Of a stretch of 64,000 bases of DNA, positions 22,601 to 31,832 are shown one piece after another. Every line of letters starts with the position of its first letter. Position 1 is the first letter of the stretch. This DNA comes from Symsagittifera roscoffensis. Taxonomy: Eukaryota; Xenacoelomorpha; Acoela; Convolutidae. The DNA is taken from positions 12,261,716 to 12,325,715 of the forward strand of contig NC_087067.1 of assembly GCF_963678635.1 (NCBI RefSeq), in the 5' to 3' direction. The notes under the pieces are model-generated. The model saw only the letters and a program-made list of their open reading frames with translations. It searched no databases and was not told the DNA's origin. The position numbers were made by a program, and so were the translations under genes.

Positions 22601-24730
22601 ATCAACCAATTTTTGCAAGGAAGAATTCAAAAACTTGCATGAGTCAATAAATCTGAGGTATTCAAAAACTTTTTGCTCGGATCCGTTTTTCCTTTTTATA
22701 GTTTTAATTAGGACTCCAATGCTTAACGATATATATTTTTCGTCGGTGCTAGGTATAACACTCATTGTACTTGTTGGCTCGCATTCATGCAATGCGAGAC
22801 AAATGTGGTGAAGGTCATAGTTCTGGATGTTATGTCCAATGACTGGGGTGAAATTTACAGTTCGTCTTGCGAGGTTGCATTTTTCATGTGCCCATCCCAA
22901 AAATTTTCCAGAAAAATGGCAATGGTCAAGACATTTTTTGTGCTCATTGGTAAAATGTATACAGCAAATCCAACATGTTGATGTGTTTTCTTTGTTCAAC
23001 GATTCTTGGCTTTCTAGAAATTGAGGAAACCGTCGCTTTTGATCATATATCTCTCTCGCTAATTGATGCAACTGATTGAGAAACTTTTTCATGCATTGAT
23101 CAGAGCTGTCATAGTCAAAGAAGTAGGGCTGTGAATTTCCGTGCTCAATTACAGCCAATGAATACCCACAAGCTTCGTGTTTTTGTACAACTCGGGTAGA
23201 TGATCGCGATGGATTATCAGGACAAGAATCTACAGGTTTCAGAAATGATTCAAAATCAAAATAAATCACAAGTGGTACAAACCACAAGGCCTGGAGGTTT
23301 TTGAACTCGTATCTGTTGGTACCTTTTTCTGCTGAAGGCATGACTACTAGAGCAGGTTCATGATCCTTACAACACTGGATGTGTTGCTCATGAGTTTCAT
23401 CACTCCAACTAATGTGAAAGCAGTTTCTACATAAACGTGCAATTGGGCGATACTTACACCCTTTGATTTCGCAGATGAACTTTAACAAATCGATTATAAG
23501 TACATAGTGATGCTTTGCAGGCTCATACAAGAGAAGCAGGTCCATGTCAAATATTTCAGTTTGGGTGCTGTTATCTTGGTTTGGTCGTTTTGATATATAC
23601 ATAGGCAACAAATCTCCCTTGTGGTACTGGAACACATTTACCCGCACGTCGTTAAGTTGTTCAAATTTTCCAATTGAAGCGAAACTCATGGGTGAATCAA
23701 AATTACCTTGGGCTTTGTGTGCACTTTCTGCAGTGTATGTATCAGGTTGTGTCCGCGCAGCTGCTGGGTTCGCTTTTTGTTGATCAGTTAGAAGTAGGTC
23801 AACACCATGCTTCAGACTATAAGCAGCGGTAAAGCAAAGTTCGAAGCAATTATTATCTTCGTGATTTCTAATGTTTATCAAATTCTGGGACATTCGAATT
23901 CGAAAAGGCAAGTCAATATAAGATGACCCACGGATTGGTGAAAACTTTGCAAGTTTAACAAAAACTTGAATTACATGTTGCAAAACCCAACCGCTTCCAT
24001 AAGGTGCAAAAGTCTCCAAAACTGCTTGCATTTTTTCGACCATTTCAAAAAACTCATCATCTTCTAATCCTAAGCTCATCACAAGTTTCATATCAGAGTT
24101 TGCATAAATGTCAATCCGCTCGTCGTGCTCAGTTTTACTAGAGTCATTTATTACTTTAGGTTTTACCAAACCTAAATTAGCGCTGAACTGAACTTTTCTA
24201 GGTCCTTCTGCAACTCGATCGATTATGAGACTTTGAATTTCATCTTTTTTCTCTTGCATAAACTGCAAAAGGTCAATCGGCTGAGTTTCATCCATGGGTT
24301 GGTTTCCGCCGATCACATACGTTTCAAGAACACCGAAAAAAGCAGACTCACTTTTTTGAAGATTGGTGCCGTTGATTTCGTCTTCATCGACAGCATGCAC
24401 ATCACCGAGAGCAGCATTAGCAGCGGCACTTGTAGTGGCTAAATCAGCAGAGGCAGCTCTCATAACAGGAAGACCATGGGTTGCTAGTAAATGAGCTGAT
24501 AAGTTTTTGGGCGAATGAAATCCCAAATGACAATAATCACAAACACCTCCAAGTTGACCATGAGTGTGAAGAATATGTTTTTGTAAATTTGAAAGCATTT
24601 GAGCCGTGAATGAACACTCATTGCATCGATAAACAATAAGTCCTTTTTCAACAAAATGTTTGTCACGCTCATGGCGACTTCTATTGCTCTTATTTGCATA
24701 TTTCAGTGGACAAAAATTGCATTTGAACAT
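19677..24730 (-). CDS. polB: Protein-primed family B DNA polymerase, two exons
   Basis: Replicates the element from its protein-capped ends. Exon 1 is 24730-20989 and exon 2 is 20410-19677 (minus strand), phase 1, total 1491 aa. N-terminal residues 1-95 hold three C2H2 zinc fingers. A Cys-rich finger lies near 425-455. The 3'-5' exonuclease begins at YFDFESF (~490). A Cys/His insert typical of Polinton polymerases (CWICC...CLDHCH...HEKCN) is at 582-620. Exo II GHNIQNYD lies at ~632. Polymerase motifs are DANNLYG (A, ~902), NNCAYGK (B, ~1078) and YSDTDSL (C, ~1170). Exon 2 restores the conserved C-terminal FDDKRYILDDG (~1306). It then continues into an acidic tail of about 160 residues that I do not recognise. 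The ORF alone stops at KLYSILSRGN, so the intron call rests on matching phase, splice sites and family conservation. Start ATG 24730 precedes the first finger. Confidence 0.92.
20411..20988 (-). other. Intron of the polymerase gene with low-complexity core
   Basis: Minus-strand donor AG|GTAATT (20988) and acceptor TTTATAG (20411), 578 bp. Most of it (20590-20945) is homopolymer-rich, built on the plus strand from ~20-bp units of CGCCCACA followed by an A-run and short T-run. Long Phe/Lys-rich frames here are artefacts of this composition. Confidence 0.75.
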
Positions 24731-26372
24731 TTTTTGAAATAAGTTAAGCTATTGATTTTAAGAAAGAAAAAGAATCAAGTGATCTCAAATTACACTCAGA
24801 AACAACAGTAAATGAGAAGCATAACTGTTCGTCTACCAATTGTAGAGAAAACGGTTTGTGTTTTGCGCGCGTAATTTTGAATTTGAATTAAAGTTCCCGC
24901 CAAAATTTGAATTAGATTTGAATTTCCCGCCATAACTGGCAAACTCAAATTCGATTGGACGAAACAGATAAATTGTTGTTTGAAACGTTAATAATTATTA
25001 TAAACGATAGAAATTAATCTAAGCCAACCAAGTTTGGGCTAAATTTTAATCCAAAATGATTTTAGAGCCAAGATAGAAAAGTTTTAATTTTATATTTTAT
25101 CAATTCAAATTATAAATTGATGAAATTTTCGAAATTGCAAATAAAAGTTGAGCATGTCACAACACATGATAGATCCTAAATATCCCAGTTGTCATGGGGA
25201 CAGAATATCTTATAAAAACGTCAAAATTAGTATCAAAAACAGTTGAAATGATGAATAAGTAAAGCAAAATCTAAAAAATGACAGTTTTTTAACTTTCCAG
25301 GCGCATTGTTATCAATGATGTCAATCACGGAGCGGTCGCACGGTCCATATCACCATGAATTTGTCTCAGTTGTCTTTCGAGTTGAAAAAAAAGTCCGAAA
25401 AAATACTTTTCTGTAAAGAGAAATGAGTTCGTTGTTTTAGGGGGGATTAAGGGGATTAGCGTTTTTCTCGAAGACTAATGAAAAAACATCTACTCCCACA
25501 ATCTCATTAGTCGTGCCCCTCAATGCAATTTCATAATAACACCACTTGCTCATAATAAAAAATTGCGTCTTCTGGTTGAAAATCGCATTTTTTCGGAAAA
25601 ATGAAAAAACGATGAGTCATCAATTAAAAAGTTTGATTTTTATTATTTTTCTCAAATATTTTGCATGATGATGAATACTTGTATTTTTTTCAATATGACC
25701 ATTTTTGGAGACAACAGTATCAATGATCAAATGGTAATTCCAATTTGTAGAAAAAGAAAAAAATTGATGCTTTTTTTTTCCTTTTTGTAATTAAAAAATC
25801 AAATTTTTAACTAAAAAACCTTAAAAAAAATAATTATTTTTATCAAAAAGTTGGTTTTAAACATCTTTTATACTATTTTTCATTATGTTTAATTTGTATG
25901 ATAACTATTTGAATAAACATATGACAACATAAGTTTTCATCCAAAATTATTTTTTTACAGTTTTTTTTTTGACGTTAATTATCTTTTTTCAAAAAACGAA
26001 TTTGATTTTTTTAATCTTGTTTTCTAAAAATTAGCATATATATATGGATGCTTTTCAGTTTTTTGTCAAGATCACTAATGTAAATAAGAACTTCAATGTT
26101 AATATGTTAAATCCTATTTGTGGAAAAAATGAAAATTTTACGGATTTTTTTTTTGTTTTTAATTGAAAAAAAAATAGTCAATTTAATAAAAATAAATGAT
26201 TTTTGTAACTTCAATTTTTAAAGGCTTTTGAAATAAATTTTTAATCAGAACCCAATCGTGTGATAATTAATGAACAAATACAAGATACAAACTCAAACTC
26301 AATTTTAAAGTTAAATTATTATACACAATAAATACAAACAAAAATCAAAAAAACTCAACCTCAGTTTCAAAG
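24731..26372. other. AT-rich non-coding Polinton segment
   Basis: About 1.6 kb of poly-A/T-rich sequence between the polymerase start and the stop of the next leftward gene. No gene, transposon end or tandem repeat was recognised. It must hold the polymerase promoter, but no clear TATA box was seen. Confidence 0.5.
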
Positions 26373-27008
26373 TTATATAAGGTCCAAATACTCCTGCGCT
26401 TTCTCTAGTGTTGTTAACTTCCTTTTTTTCTTTGGCGCTAGACAGAGAGAAGGGGTTAAGTTTTCCATGTGGTTGCTCACAGTAGCCACAGGGGTACGCT
26501 TTGGAGTTGAGCAACCCGGTTCGTCAAGCCATGGTGAAACTACAGGGGAAGGATCAGCTTTCGGGGTAACTACTGATGGTGACTCAATTTGTTCCATTCC
26601 CCATAAACGATCAAAAAATTCAATTTCTTCAAAGTATTCTAATTGGTTTTCACACATCGGAGTAACATCACAATCGTATTTATACAAAATTTTTTTTACT
26701 GGTTTTGATAAAGTTGAAATATCAACCTGAAGAGCAAGAGGCTCGTCAGGATCCGTATATGTACCAGAATTTGTAAGGTAACTCAAATACTTTATATTCA
26801 GTTCTTCGTCTTTCTTTGAATTTTTTAAGGAAAGTTTACTGAATAAATGTAAAAAATTTTTGGGAATCATAACGTGATGAGTACAAGTCCACTCATCAGA
26901 ATTGAAACTTTTTTCTTCGTTAATTATTGCTACAAAATTACCGTGAACGGTTTCATAAAAAATGGTTCTTTCGTAATTGGAATATCCGGCAATAATATAA
27001 CAAGGCAT
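26373..27008 (-). CDS. Small Polinton protein with SV40-type nuclear localisation signal
   Basis: A 211-aa protein, not recognised. The N-terminal 125 residues look globular (PCYIIAGYSNYERTIFYE...). The rest is Pro/Ser/Thr-rich with VVTPKADPSPVVSPW and CSTPKRTPV, many Ser/Thr-Pro sites, and ends with PKKKRKL, a classical nuclear localisation signal, followed by a short Leu/Glu helix. A nuclear regulatory or replication-accessory role is inferred from this and from its position upstream of the polymerase gene in the same direction. The frame extends to a TTG at 27038; ATG 27008 is preferred. It lies back to back with the rightward gene set, so 27009-27494 is probably a divergent promoter region. 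Confidence 0.7.
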   Translation of the reverse strand: MPCYIIAGYSNYERTIFYETVHGNFVAIINEEKSFNSDEWTCTHHVMIPKNFLHLFSKLSLKNSKKDEELNIKYLSYLTNSGTYTDPDEPLALQVDISTLSKPVKKILYKYDCDVTPMCENQLEYFEEIEFFDRLWGMEQIESPSVVTPKADPSPVVSPWLDEPGCSTPKRTPVATVSNHMENLTPSLCLAPKKKRKLTTLEKAQEYLDLI

Positions 27009-27373
27009 TTTTGAAGAAAAGTTGGAAGAAAATGACAAACGTAACGCGGAGAGAAATGAAACTGAAATGAATTGTGAAAACGCCTCAAGAGATTAAAATA
27101 GGGATTGGTTCTTCTAAAATTAGAAATTTCAAGACCTCCTATGTAGTTTTTAATCGGTTTAATAAGGGAGGGCGTGTGAAATACTTATGTTACCTTGGGT
27201 GGTATTCTATGTTTATCTAAATTGCATTCAAACAAATAGCTTGTATCAAAAATAACGTTTAAACATTGTGACCTTTAACACCCATTAAAATTCTTATCAG
27301 TTGTACATGCACAAAATACTTATCCATGTGAACTAAATTGCAATCCAATATCTTTGCGATATAAATTACATGT

Positions 27374-27385
27374 GTATATAAATTA
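27374..27385 (+). promoter_or_regulatory. TATA box of the rightward Polinton gene set
   Basis: GTATATAAATTA, 110 nt upstream of the first rightward ATG (27495) in the divergent intergenic region. A start site about 30 nt later (near 27405) would give a 5' UTR of about 90 nt. The 12-mer is identical to that of the orphan promoter at 9969. Confidence 0.45.
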
Positions 27386-27494
27386 AAATAGATACAACGC
27401 CGCTTTCTTTTGCAGACATATACAATCAATCGGAACCATTCATTTCTTTCTATTCAGTTTTGAATCAAGTTACTTTGAAAATTTACTCGTTACA

Positions 27495-27866
27495 ATGAAT
27501 AAAACCAAAACAAGCACCACAGCAGATGCAGATAAAGATTTTGGCGATTGCTATTTCGATATTTCGGAAAACAGTAAAAGACTAGTGCGTGCTACATTGA
27601 AAACATATGACCAAACTGGAACTTATGTATTCCTGAAAGTTTTCAAAAAAGCAGCTGAAGGCGCTGAATTTGAATGTGTACAAAGACTTTCCTTAAGCAG
27701 CGAAGAATTTTCAAAATTACTAAAGTCGGGAAAGTCAATCCGAGCGCAAACAAGTGAAATTTCTGATACTGTTGAAAACAAAGACAAACCACAATCTAAC
27801 TGTAAACGAGCCAGGAAATCTCAACTTTCCTCAAACACAAAGGATTTCAAGCACGACCCGAATTAA
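27495..27866 (+). CDS. PC4-like putative single-strand DNA-binding protein
   Basis: A 123-aa protein, first of the rightward set. Residues 15-80 follow the layout of the PC4/Sub1 fold: CYFDISENSKRLVRATL, TYVFLKVFKK, then a loop and a helix entered by RLSLSSEEFSKLL. In PC4 proteins these are four beta strands and one long helix that bind single-stranded DNA. The match is by pattern only and no residue is decisive. The C-terminal third is Ser/Lys/Arg-rich and disordered. A single-strand binding role would fit strand-displacement replication by the polymerase. The start is fixed by ATG 27495 with in-frame stops before it. Confidence 0.5.
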   Translation: MNKTKTSTTADADKDFGDCYFDISENSKRLVRATLKTYDQTGTYVFLKVFKKAAEGAEFECVQRLSLSSEEFSKLLKSGKSIRAQTSEISDTVENKDKPQSNCKRARKSQLSSNTKDFKHDPN

Positions 27867-27880
27867 TTTTCCTTTACAAA

Positions 27881-28669
27881 ATGGCAGAAGCTATGTTCGA
27901 AGTTGTGTTACCTGATTATTTCAAAAAATTTCAACCAAATTTCAAATTTGTTATCACTGAAAAAATTCCTAATTTATCTACTTTTAAAAATTATGTTTTT
28001 GGAAGCCACTTCAAATCTGAATATTGCCCTTTTTCAGTCGAGAATGAAAAAAAAATTCATTACCATATATTGATTCAAGTAGATTCAGAGGAACAATTAA
28101 ACCAATTTTTTCCTTCCCAAAAATGTTTCAGTGTTCCTTGTATTTTCACTTGCTTCAAATACTTAGTTTCTCCTGCTAAAGATGTCAAAGGAAACGGTGA
28201 GTTATTTGACAAGCTTAAACTAGCTCTCACTTATTCAGCACAACCTGTTGCAGCCAATCTCGATTTGTTAGATTTCACTGCAATCAAAAAACGTTTACCC
28301 AATTTATTGCTTTCTGCAACATCATCTAAGAAACAAACTTCACCAAATCAAAACGTTTGCAAGAAATCTCCGGCCGTTGGGGGACAGAAACGAATTGATA
28401 ATACAGTTACGCCTGCTGCATCGTCGACGTCAAACAAATCCGTAAGAGTTTCGACTTCAGTTTCAAAGAAACATACAGAAAGCAGACATGTTCAAACAGA
28501 TGAGATGAATACAGAAACTTTGAAAAGATTTGAAAGTTTAATTAATGGACCCCATTCTGCCGCTTTTTGCAAAATAATGGATATTTTGACAAGTGGATAT
28601 GGAAAACTTGATGTAGATACTGATGTGCTATTTGTGAAATTTATTGTTGAAGAGAAAGTTAAGTTTTAA
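27881..28669 (+). CDS. Polinton protein with possible HUH-like N-terminal domain
   Basis: A 262-aa protein, not firmly recognised. Three short segments occur in the order seen in rolling-circle Rep proteins: FKFVITEKIPNL (21-32), KIHYHILIQV (58-67, an H-Y-H pair in a strand) and FKYLVSPAKD (~90). The third lacks the usual Y-x-x-K spacing, so catalytic nickase activity is unproven. Residues 140-200 are Ser/Thr/Lys-rich linker. The C-terminal 60 residues look helical. It starts 15 nt after the preceding stop. It could also be an unrelated DNA-binding or virion protein. Confidence 0.5.
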   Translation: MAEAMFEVVLPDYFKKFQPNFKFVITEKIPNLSTFKNYVFGSHFKSEYCPFSVENEKKIHYHILIQVDSEEQLNQFFPSQKCFSVPCIFTCFKYLVSPAKDVKGNGELFDKLKLALTYSAQPVAANLDLLDFTAIKKRLPNLLLSATSSKKQTSPNQNVCKKSPAVGGQKRIDNTVTPAASSTSNKSVRVSTSVSKKHTESRHVQTDEMNTETLKRFESLINGPHSAAFCKIMDILTSGYGKLDVDTDVLFVKFIVEEKVKF

Positions 28670-28720
28670 TTGATACATACTTTTCATTATTCCCTTTTTA
28701 TTATATTGAGTTCAGTAAAC

Positions 28721-29128
28721 ATGATTTCAACTTTCGATTTAAAACTCATTCATGAAATTTTTACAGACTTAAAATCACAATATCCAGACAAATCAGTCAG
28801 ATTTCAGTATTTTTTAGCCACTTGTTTGTATTTGGATGCTGATATTAATTTGGATTTTGTTTTGAAAAACAGACCATATGGTGGTTTAATTGGAATAGAC
28901 AATTCGTCGCTCGACAAACACTTGAAACATTTCAAGTTTCTTAGAATACATGCTATATTGCATGACGCAGCGGGATATTTGCAAGAAAAAAATCATACCG
29001 GTCCTGGGTACACATATGTTTTGCCTTGTCCAATAAAAAACTGTTACCTGGGTCACGTGACAGGTATTGCGTTTTGCTTATTTCTTAAAGCATTCAAACC
29101 AAAGTTATTTCGTTTGTTGGAATGTTGA
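28721..29128 (+). CDS. Polinton protein of unknown function, 135 aa
   Basis: Not recognised. It is Leu/Phe/His-rich with LKHFKFLRIHAILHDAAGYL and a Cys pair region LPCPIKNCYLGH, which could bind metal, though a full motif is not visible. ATG 28721 is the first Met of a frame that opens just after the previous stop. It ends 9 nt before the next start, consistent with a compact transcription unit. Confidence 0.6.
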   Translation: MISTFDLKLIHEIFTDLKSQYPDKSVRFQYFLATCLYLDADINLDFVLKNRPYGGLIGIDNSSLDKHLKHFKFLRIHAILHDAAGYLQEKNHTGPGYTYVLPCPIKNCYLGHVTGIAFCLFLKAFKPKLFRLLEC

Positions 29129-29137
29129 GTGAAAGTC

Positions 29138-29725
29138 ATGTTAACCCAAAGAAAGAAAACTAAAAAATTGTTTTTCAACCATCTCATTATTTTAGATATT
29201 GAAGGATTTAAATGTGGCAAGAAACCTTTGATCATAAAGGAACTTTCCGTTTGCTCTGCTAATACAATTGATACAATTCATTTTCTGCCACCAGTTCAAT
29301 TCAACAATTTATCAAAAGAAGAAAAAAAAGCGTACAATTGGGTATCTAAATTTCTACACGGGCTTCGTTGGGACGAAGGTGAATACCCTTACTCATACTT
29401 GGATCAAATTTTTGACAGCATTCGTTTGAGGAACCCAAATTCCCATTTTTTTGCTAAAGGTACACAAAAATCTGTTTTATTAGCTGAATACTTGAAATTA
29501 CCCGTGACAAATTTGGAAGATTTTGGCTGCCCAAAGATTGAACAGTTATTGGGTCAAGAAAAACATATTTGCAAACGACATTCTCATTTACTTCCCTCAC
29601 ATCAATTATTAAAGCATTGTACCCGTAGAAAATCCAAAGTTTTTTTCGATTGGTTACAAAATGAACTGTCCAATGATGCAAACAACCTTATCTCCAAATT
29701 TGGTGGTTTACGCTTCAATGACTAA
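29138..29725 (+). CDS. RNase H-fold exonuclease-like protein
   Basis: A 195-aa protein that resembles a widespread invertebrate/Maverick-associated family with a DEDD-type exonuclease outline. LILDIEGF near residue 20 supplies the D-x-E pair of the first strand. IKELSVCSAN forms the next strand and HFLPPVQFNNLSKEEKKAYNW a conserved helix. FFAKGTQKSVLLAEYL (~110) is the strand-helix of the second half. It ends with a Cys/His cluster (DFGCPKIEQL, HICKRHSHL). The nuclease assignment is from pattern memory of the family and is not proven. The last codons overlap the next gene (ATG 29718). Confidence 0.55.
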   Translation: MLTQRKKTKKLFFNHLIILDIEGFKCGKKPLIIKELSVCSANTIDTIHFLPPVQFNNLSKEEKKAYNWVSKFLHGLRWDEGEYPYSYLDQIFDSIRLRNPNSHFFAKGTQKSVLLAEYLKLPVTNLEDFGCPKIEQLLGQEKHICKRHSHLLPSHQLLKHCTRRKSKVFFDWLQNELSNDANNLISKFGGLRFND

Positions 29726-30005
29726 TCAGAGTCCTGAAAACAATTTAACACCAAGAATTAAAGTTACTCTTACGCGGACAGGCATATTAGATTGTCGAGG
29801 AAAACCTCTCCTGCAAAAACTCGAACAAATTACACTGAACGATATCGAAATCGATAATTTACGGAAGTTTTTTACAGTTCTTGACTACTTTCACCTGTAC
29901 AATGTCCAGACTCCAGGAATTTCGCCAGTCAATTCCGTTGTTCAATCTCAACCTGGAAGGGCTGCAACCTCAGCTGGGAGAGAGAAGACAAATTCATTTG
30001 CATGA
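29718..30005 (+). CDS. Small Polinton protein, 95 aa
   Basis: Not recognised. It starts at an ATG overlapping the previous gene's end by 8 nt (ATGACTAA arrangement). Central residues ITLNDIEIDNLRKFFTVLDYFHLYN look like strand plus helix. The C-terminal 30 residues overlap the next frame (29902) and are low complexity. The overlap on both sides makes it less certain than its neighbours. Confidence 0.45.
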   Translation: MTNQSPENNLTPRIKVTLTRTGILDCRGKPLLQKLEQITLNDIEIDNLRKFFTVLDYFHLYNVQTPGISPVNSVVQSQPGRAATSAGREKTNSFA

Positions 30006-30201
30006 CCATCAGCTTCCAGCTGAACTGAAAGAATTAGTCAAAACTGATAACGTTGAGGAAATACATTTAGTTCAAGCCACTATCAGAGTTGCTGCTCATT
30101 TTGTTGTAAAGTTCAAATCTAATTGTAACCATGACAAATTCACAAAATATGAGTTTTTCTTCATTGAACGAGGAGTTGATTTGCCTGTTGAACCGAAATG
30201 A
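29902..30201 (+). CDS. Small Polinton protein, paralogue of the 30304 gene; donor of the captured end
   Basis: A 99-aa protein. Residues 40-90 (LPAELKELVKTDNVEEI...HFVVKFKSN) align with the next gene (LPKELLDEISTGNVEKI...RYIIKYKPN), so the two are tandem duplicates. The domain looks like a helix followed by three strands; function unknown. Bases 30087-30176 recur perfectly at 18828-18917, outside the left terminus. The open frame starts earlier at a TTG (29881); ATG 29902 is preferred. Confidence 0.6.
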   Translation: MSRLQEFRQSIPLFNLNLEGLQPQLGERRQIHLHDHQLPAELKELVKTDNVEEIHLVQATIRVAAHFVVKFKSNCNHDKFTKYEFFFIERGVDLPVEPK

Positions 30202-30303
30202 CGAATCACATATATATATATGCCAAATTTTGTGGATCATAATAAATATATTTATTGATTGTCTTCATTTTCTTTTGATCTTGTGTGATTACTAGTTGCT
30301 AAC

Positions 30304-30600
30304 ATGTCGTGTTTGAAAATTCAAATTTTCAAAAAAATATTTTTGCCAAAAGAAAACACACAAAATGTGAGTTTAACAGGTGAGAATTTACCAAAAGAGT
30401 TATTAGACGAAATCAGTACCGGAAACGTAGAAAAAATTGTTCGGATACTTCTGACAGACAAAAACATAGCAAGATATATAATAAAATACAAACCAAACGG
30501 CAATAGATCAGAGAGAAAAAAAGGCGATTGGTATGCAGTTGTAACTATCAACCTTGATAGAAATAAGCAAAAAAAGTCTTCGGGTAAACATGGAAATTGA
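30304..30600 (+). CDS. Small Polinton protein, paralogue of the 29902 gene
   Basis: A 98-aa protein with a basic N-terminus (SCLKIQIFKKIFLPK) and a domain alignable with its upstream neighbour over about 55 residues, ending in a Lys-rich tail. The duplicates have diverged strongly, so the duplication is much older than this insertion. It overlaps the next gene (30590) by 11 nt. Confidence 0.6.
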   Translation: MSCLKIQIFKKIFLPKENTQNVSLTGENLPKELLDEISTGNVEKIVRILLTDKNIARYIIKYKPNGNRSERKKGDWYAVVTINLDRNKQKKSSGKHGN

Positions 30601-30880
30601 AGAAACCACCACTGTCGAGAACAATGATTGCGACTTTGTTGACATTGGTGTTGCCGAAAAGTCTTTATCTCACGAAAACAGATCTTGGAAATTTTGTAAT
30701 TCTGTTTCTCTTCCGTCTGCAGAAGTTGTCTTTTTCACGCAAGTCTGTTTCATTTTCATTTTGCTCTCTTTATCTATTTCAAAATTATCTTTTTACAACC
30801 TTAGTTGTGATGAGACTGCCATTTGGCTTTCAATACTATCCAGTACAGTTGGTTACATGTTACCCAATCCCAAGTTATAA
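30590..30880 (+). CDS. Small membrane protein ending GYMLPNPKL
   Basis: A 96-aa protein with an acidic N-terminus (residues 1-45) and two hydrophobic helices: VVFFTQVCFIFILLSLSISKL (~47-66) and AIWLSILSSTVGYML (~78-92). The closing SSTVGYMLPNP resembles a conserved C-terminus of small membrane proteins in Polintons and related virus-like elements (from memory). Its place directly before the packaging ATPase fits a virion membrane or packaging-vertex role, which is inference. ATG 30590 overlaps the previous stop. Confidence 0.6.
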   Translation: MEIEETTTVENNDCDFVDIGVAEKSLSHENRSWKFCNSVSLPSAEVVFFTQVCFIFILLSLSISKLSFYNLSCDETAIWLSILSSTVGYMLPNPKL

Positions 30881-30882
30881 TA

Positions 30883-31575
30883 ATGAATAAGATCATTTCA
30901 ACAAAAGATCGTCTGTTTATGTCCGTTTCAGGTCCCTCAGGATCTGGCAAAACTGATTTAATTTTTCAAATGCTTCTCAAAGGTACATTCTATCCATCGT
31001 ATAACAAGATATTTTATTTTTATCTTCACGATCAACCCAAATACCGTTCCTTTGTTTCTCACAACAAATTTGATATTGAATTTATAAAATTATCCAGCTT
31101 TGAAATTGTTAATAACTTACGGGATTGTATGATTGTCTTTGATGATACCTGTGAAGAAATTTTTAATGAAAAAGATTTTGTTAAATTAGCTACAGCAGGC
31201 CGACATAAAAATGTTCATGTTATTTATGTCAAGCACAATTTATTTCAGCAAAGTAAGCAATCACGTACAATATATTTGAATACAACTCACTTAATTTTGT
31301 TCAAATCACCTCGAGACATTCAACAAATTGATTATTTAGGCAGACAGTTGAATAATGCAAAATTCCTCCGTCATGCGTATCAGTTGGCAACGAAAGAAGA
31401 TTTTGGTCATCTGTTGATAGACTTGGATCCCAAAACTTCAGAATGTCTTCGTTATTCGTCAAACATAGTTCCACCATCACCAACCATTTTCTATTTACCA
31501 TCCTCGAAAGCAGTTATCACATCTCTTGAAAATGAAAGAGAAAGAATTATGTATATTGAAGCAAATGCTCAATAG
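30883..31575 (+). CDS. FtsK/HerA-type DNA packaging ATPase
   Basis: A 230-aa P-loop ATPase that would pump element DNA into capsids. Walker A GPSGSGKT is at 17-24. Walker B is MIVFDD at 83-88 followed by TCEEIF. A sensor/arginine region AGRHKNVHVIYVKHNLFQQSKQSR follows, the pattern of A32-like packaging ATPases of Polintons and large DNA viruses. Length is typical. ATG 30883 is two bases after the preceding stop and close to the P-loop, as in the family; the longer frame from 30823 overlaps the membrane protein. It overlaps the next small gene by 11 nt. Confidence 0.88.
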   Translation: MNKIISTKDRLFMSVSGPSGSGKTDLIFQMLLKGTFYPSYNKIFYFYLHDQPKYRSFVSHNKFDIEFIKLSSFEIVNNLRDCMIVFDDTCEEIFNEKDFVKLATAGRHKNVHVIYVKHNLFQQSKQSRTIYLNTTHLILFKSPRDIQQIDYLGRQLNNAKFLRHAYQLATKEDFGHLLIDLDPKTSECLRYSSNIVPPSPTIFYLPSSKAVITSLENERERIMYIEANAQ

Positions 31576-31822
31576 TCGCCATTGTAGATCAATTTTGACA
31601 GAAGCTGATTCAAATTTTATTAGATTTCTTTGCGATTGTTTTGTAAATGTTTTTCTGGGACATGTTCCAGCTAACAAGAGTTTCATCGAGAGTAAGAAAA
31701 TACCATTTGGAAAAATTGTTGACCCTAAGTTTAGTATCCGAGAAAAACGAAAAGTTTTGGCAAACAATATTTCACTGGTTAAATCAATCGGAGAATCGTG
31801 TTACATTTACTTGAAAAACTAG
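31565..31822 (+). CDS. Small basic Polinton protein, 85 aa
   Basis: A small protein that overlaps the ATPase stop (ATGCTCAATAG). NFIRFLCDCFVNVFLGHVP followed by basic KIVDPKFSIREKRKVLANN resembles a small conserved frame that follows the ATPase in many Polintons. In those relatives the basic stretch is usually followed by a hydrophobic C-terminus, which is short or absent here. Function unknown; a virion core or membrane-active peptide is possible. The start could also be ATG 31532. Confidence 0.5.
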   Translation: MLNSRHCRSILTEADSNFIRFLCDCFVNVFLGHVPANKSFIESKKIPFGKIVDPKFSIREKRKVLANNISLVKSIGESCYIYLKN

Positions 31823-31832
31823 AATCTCAGGC

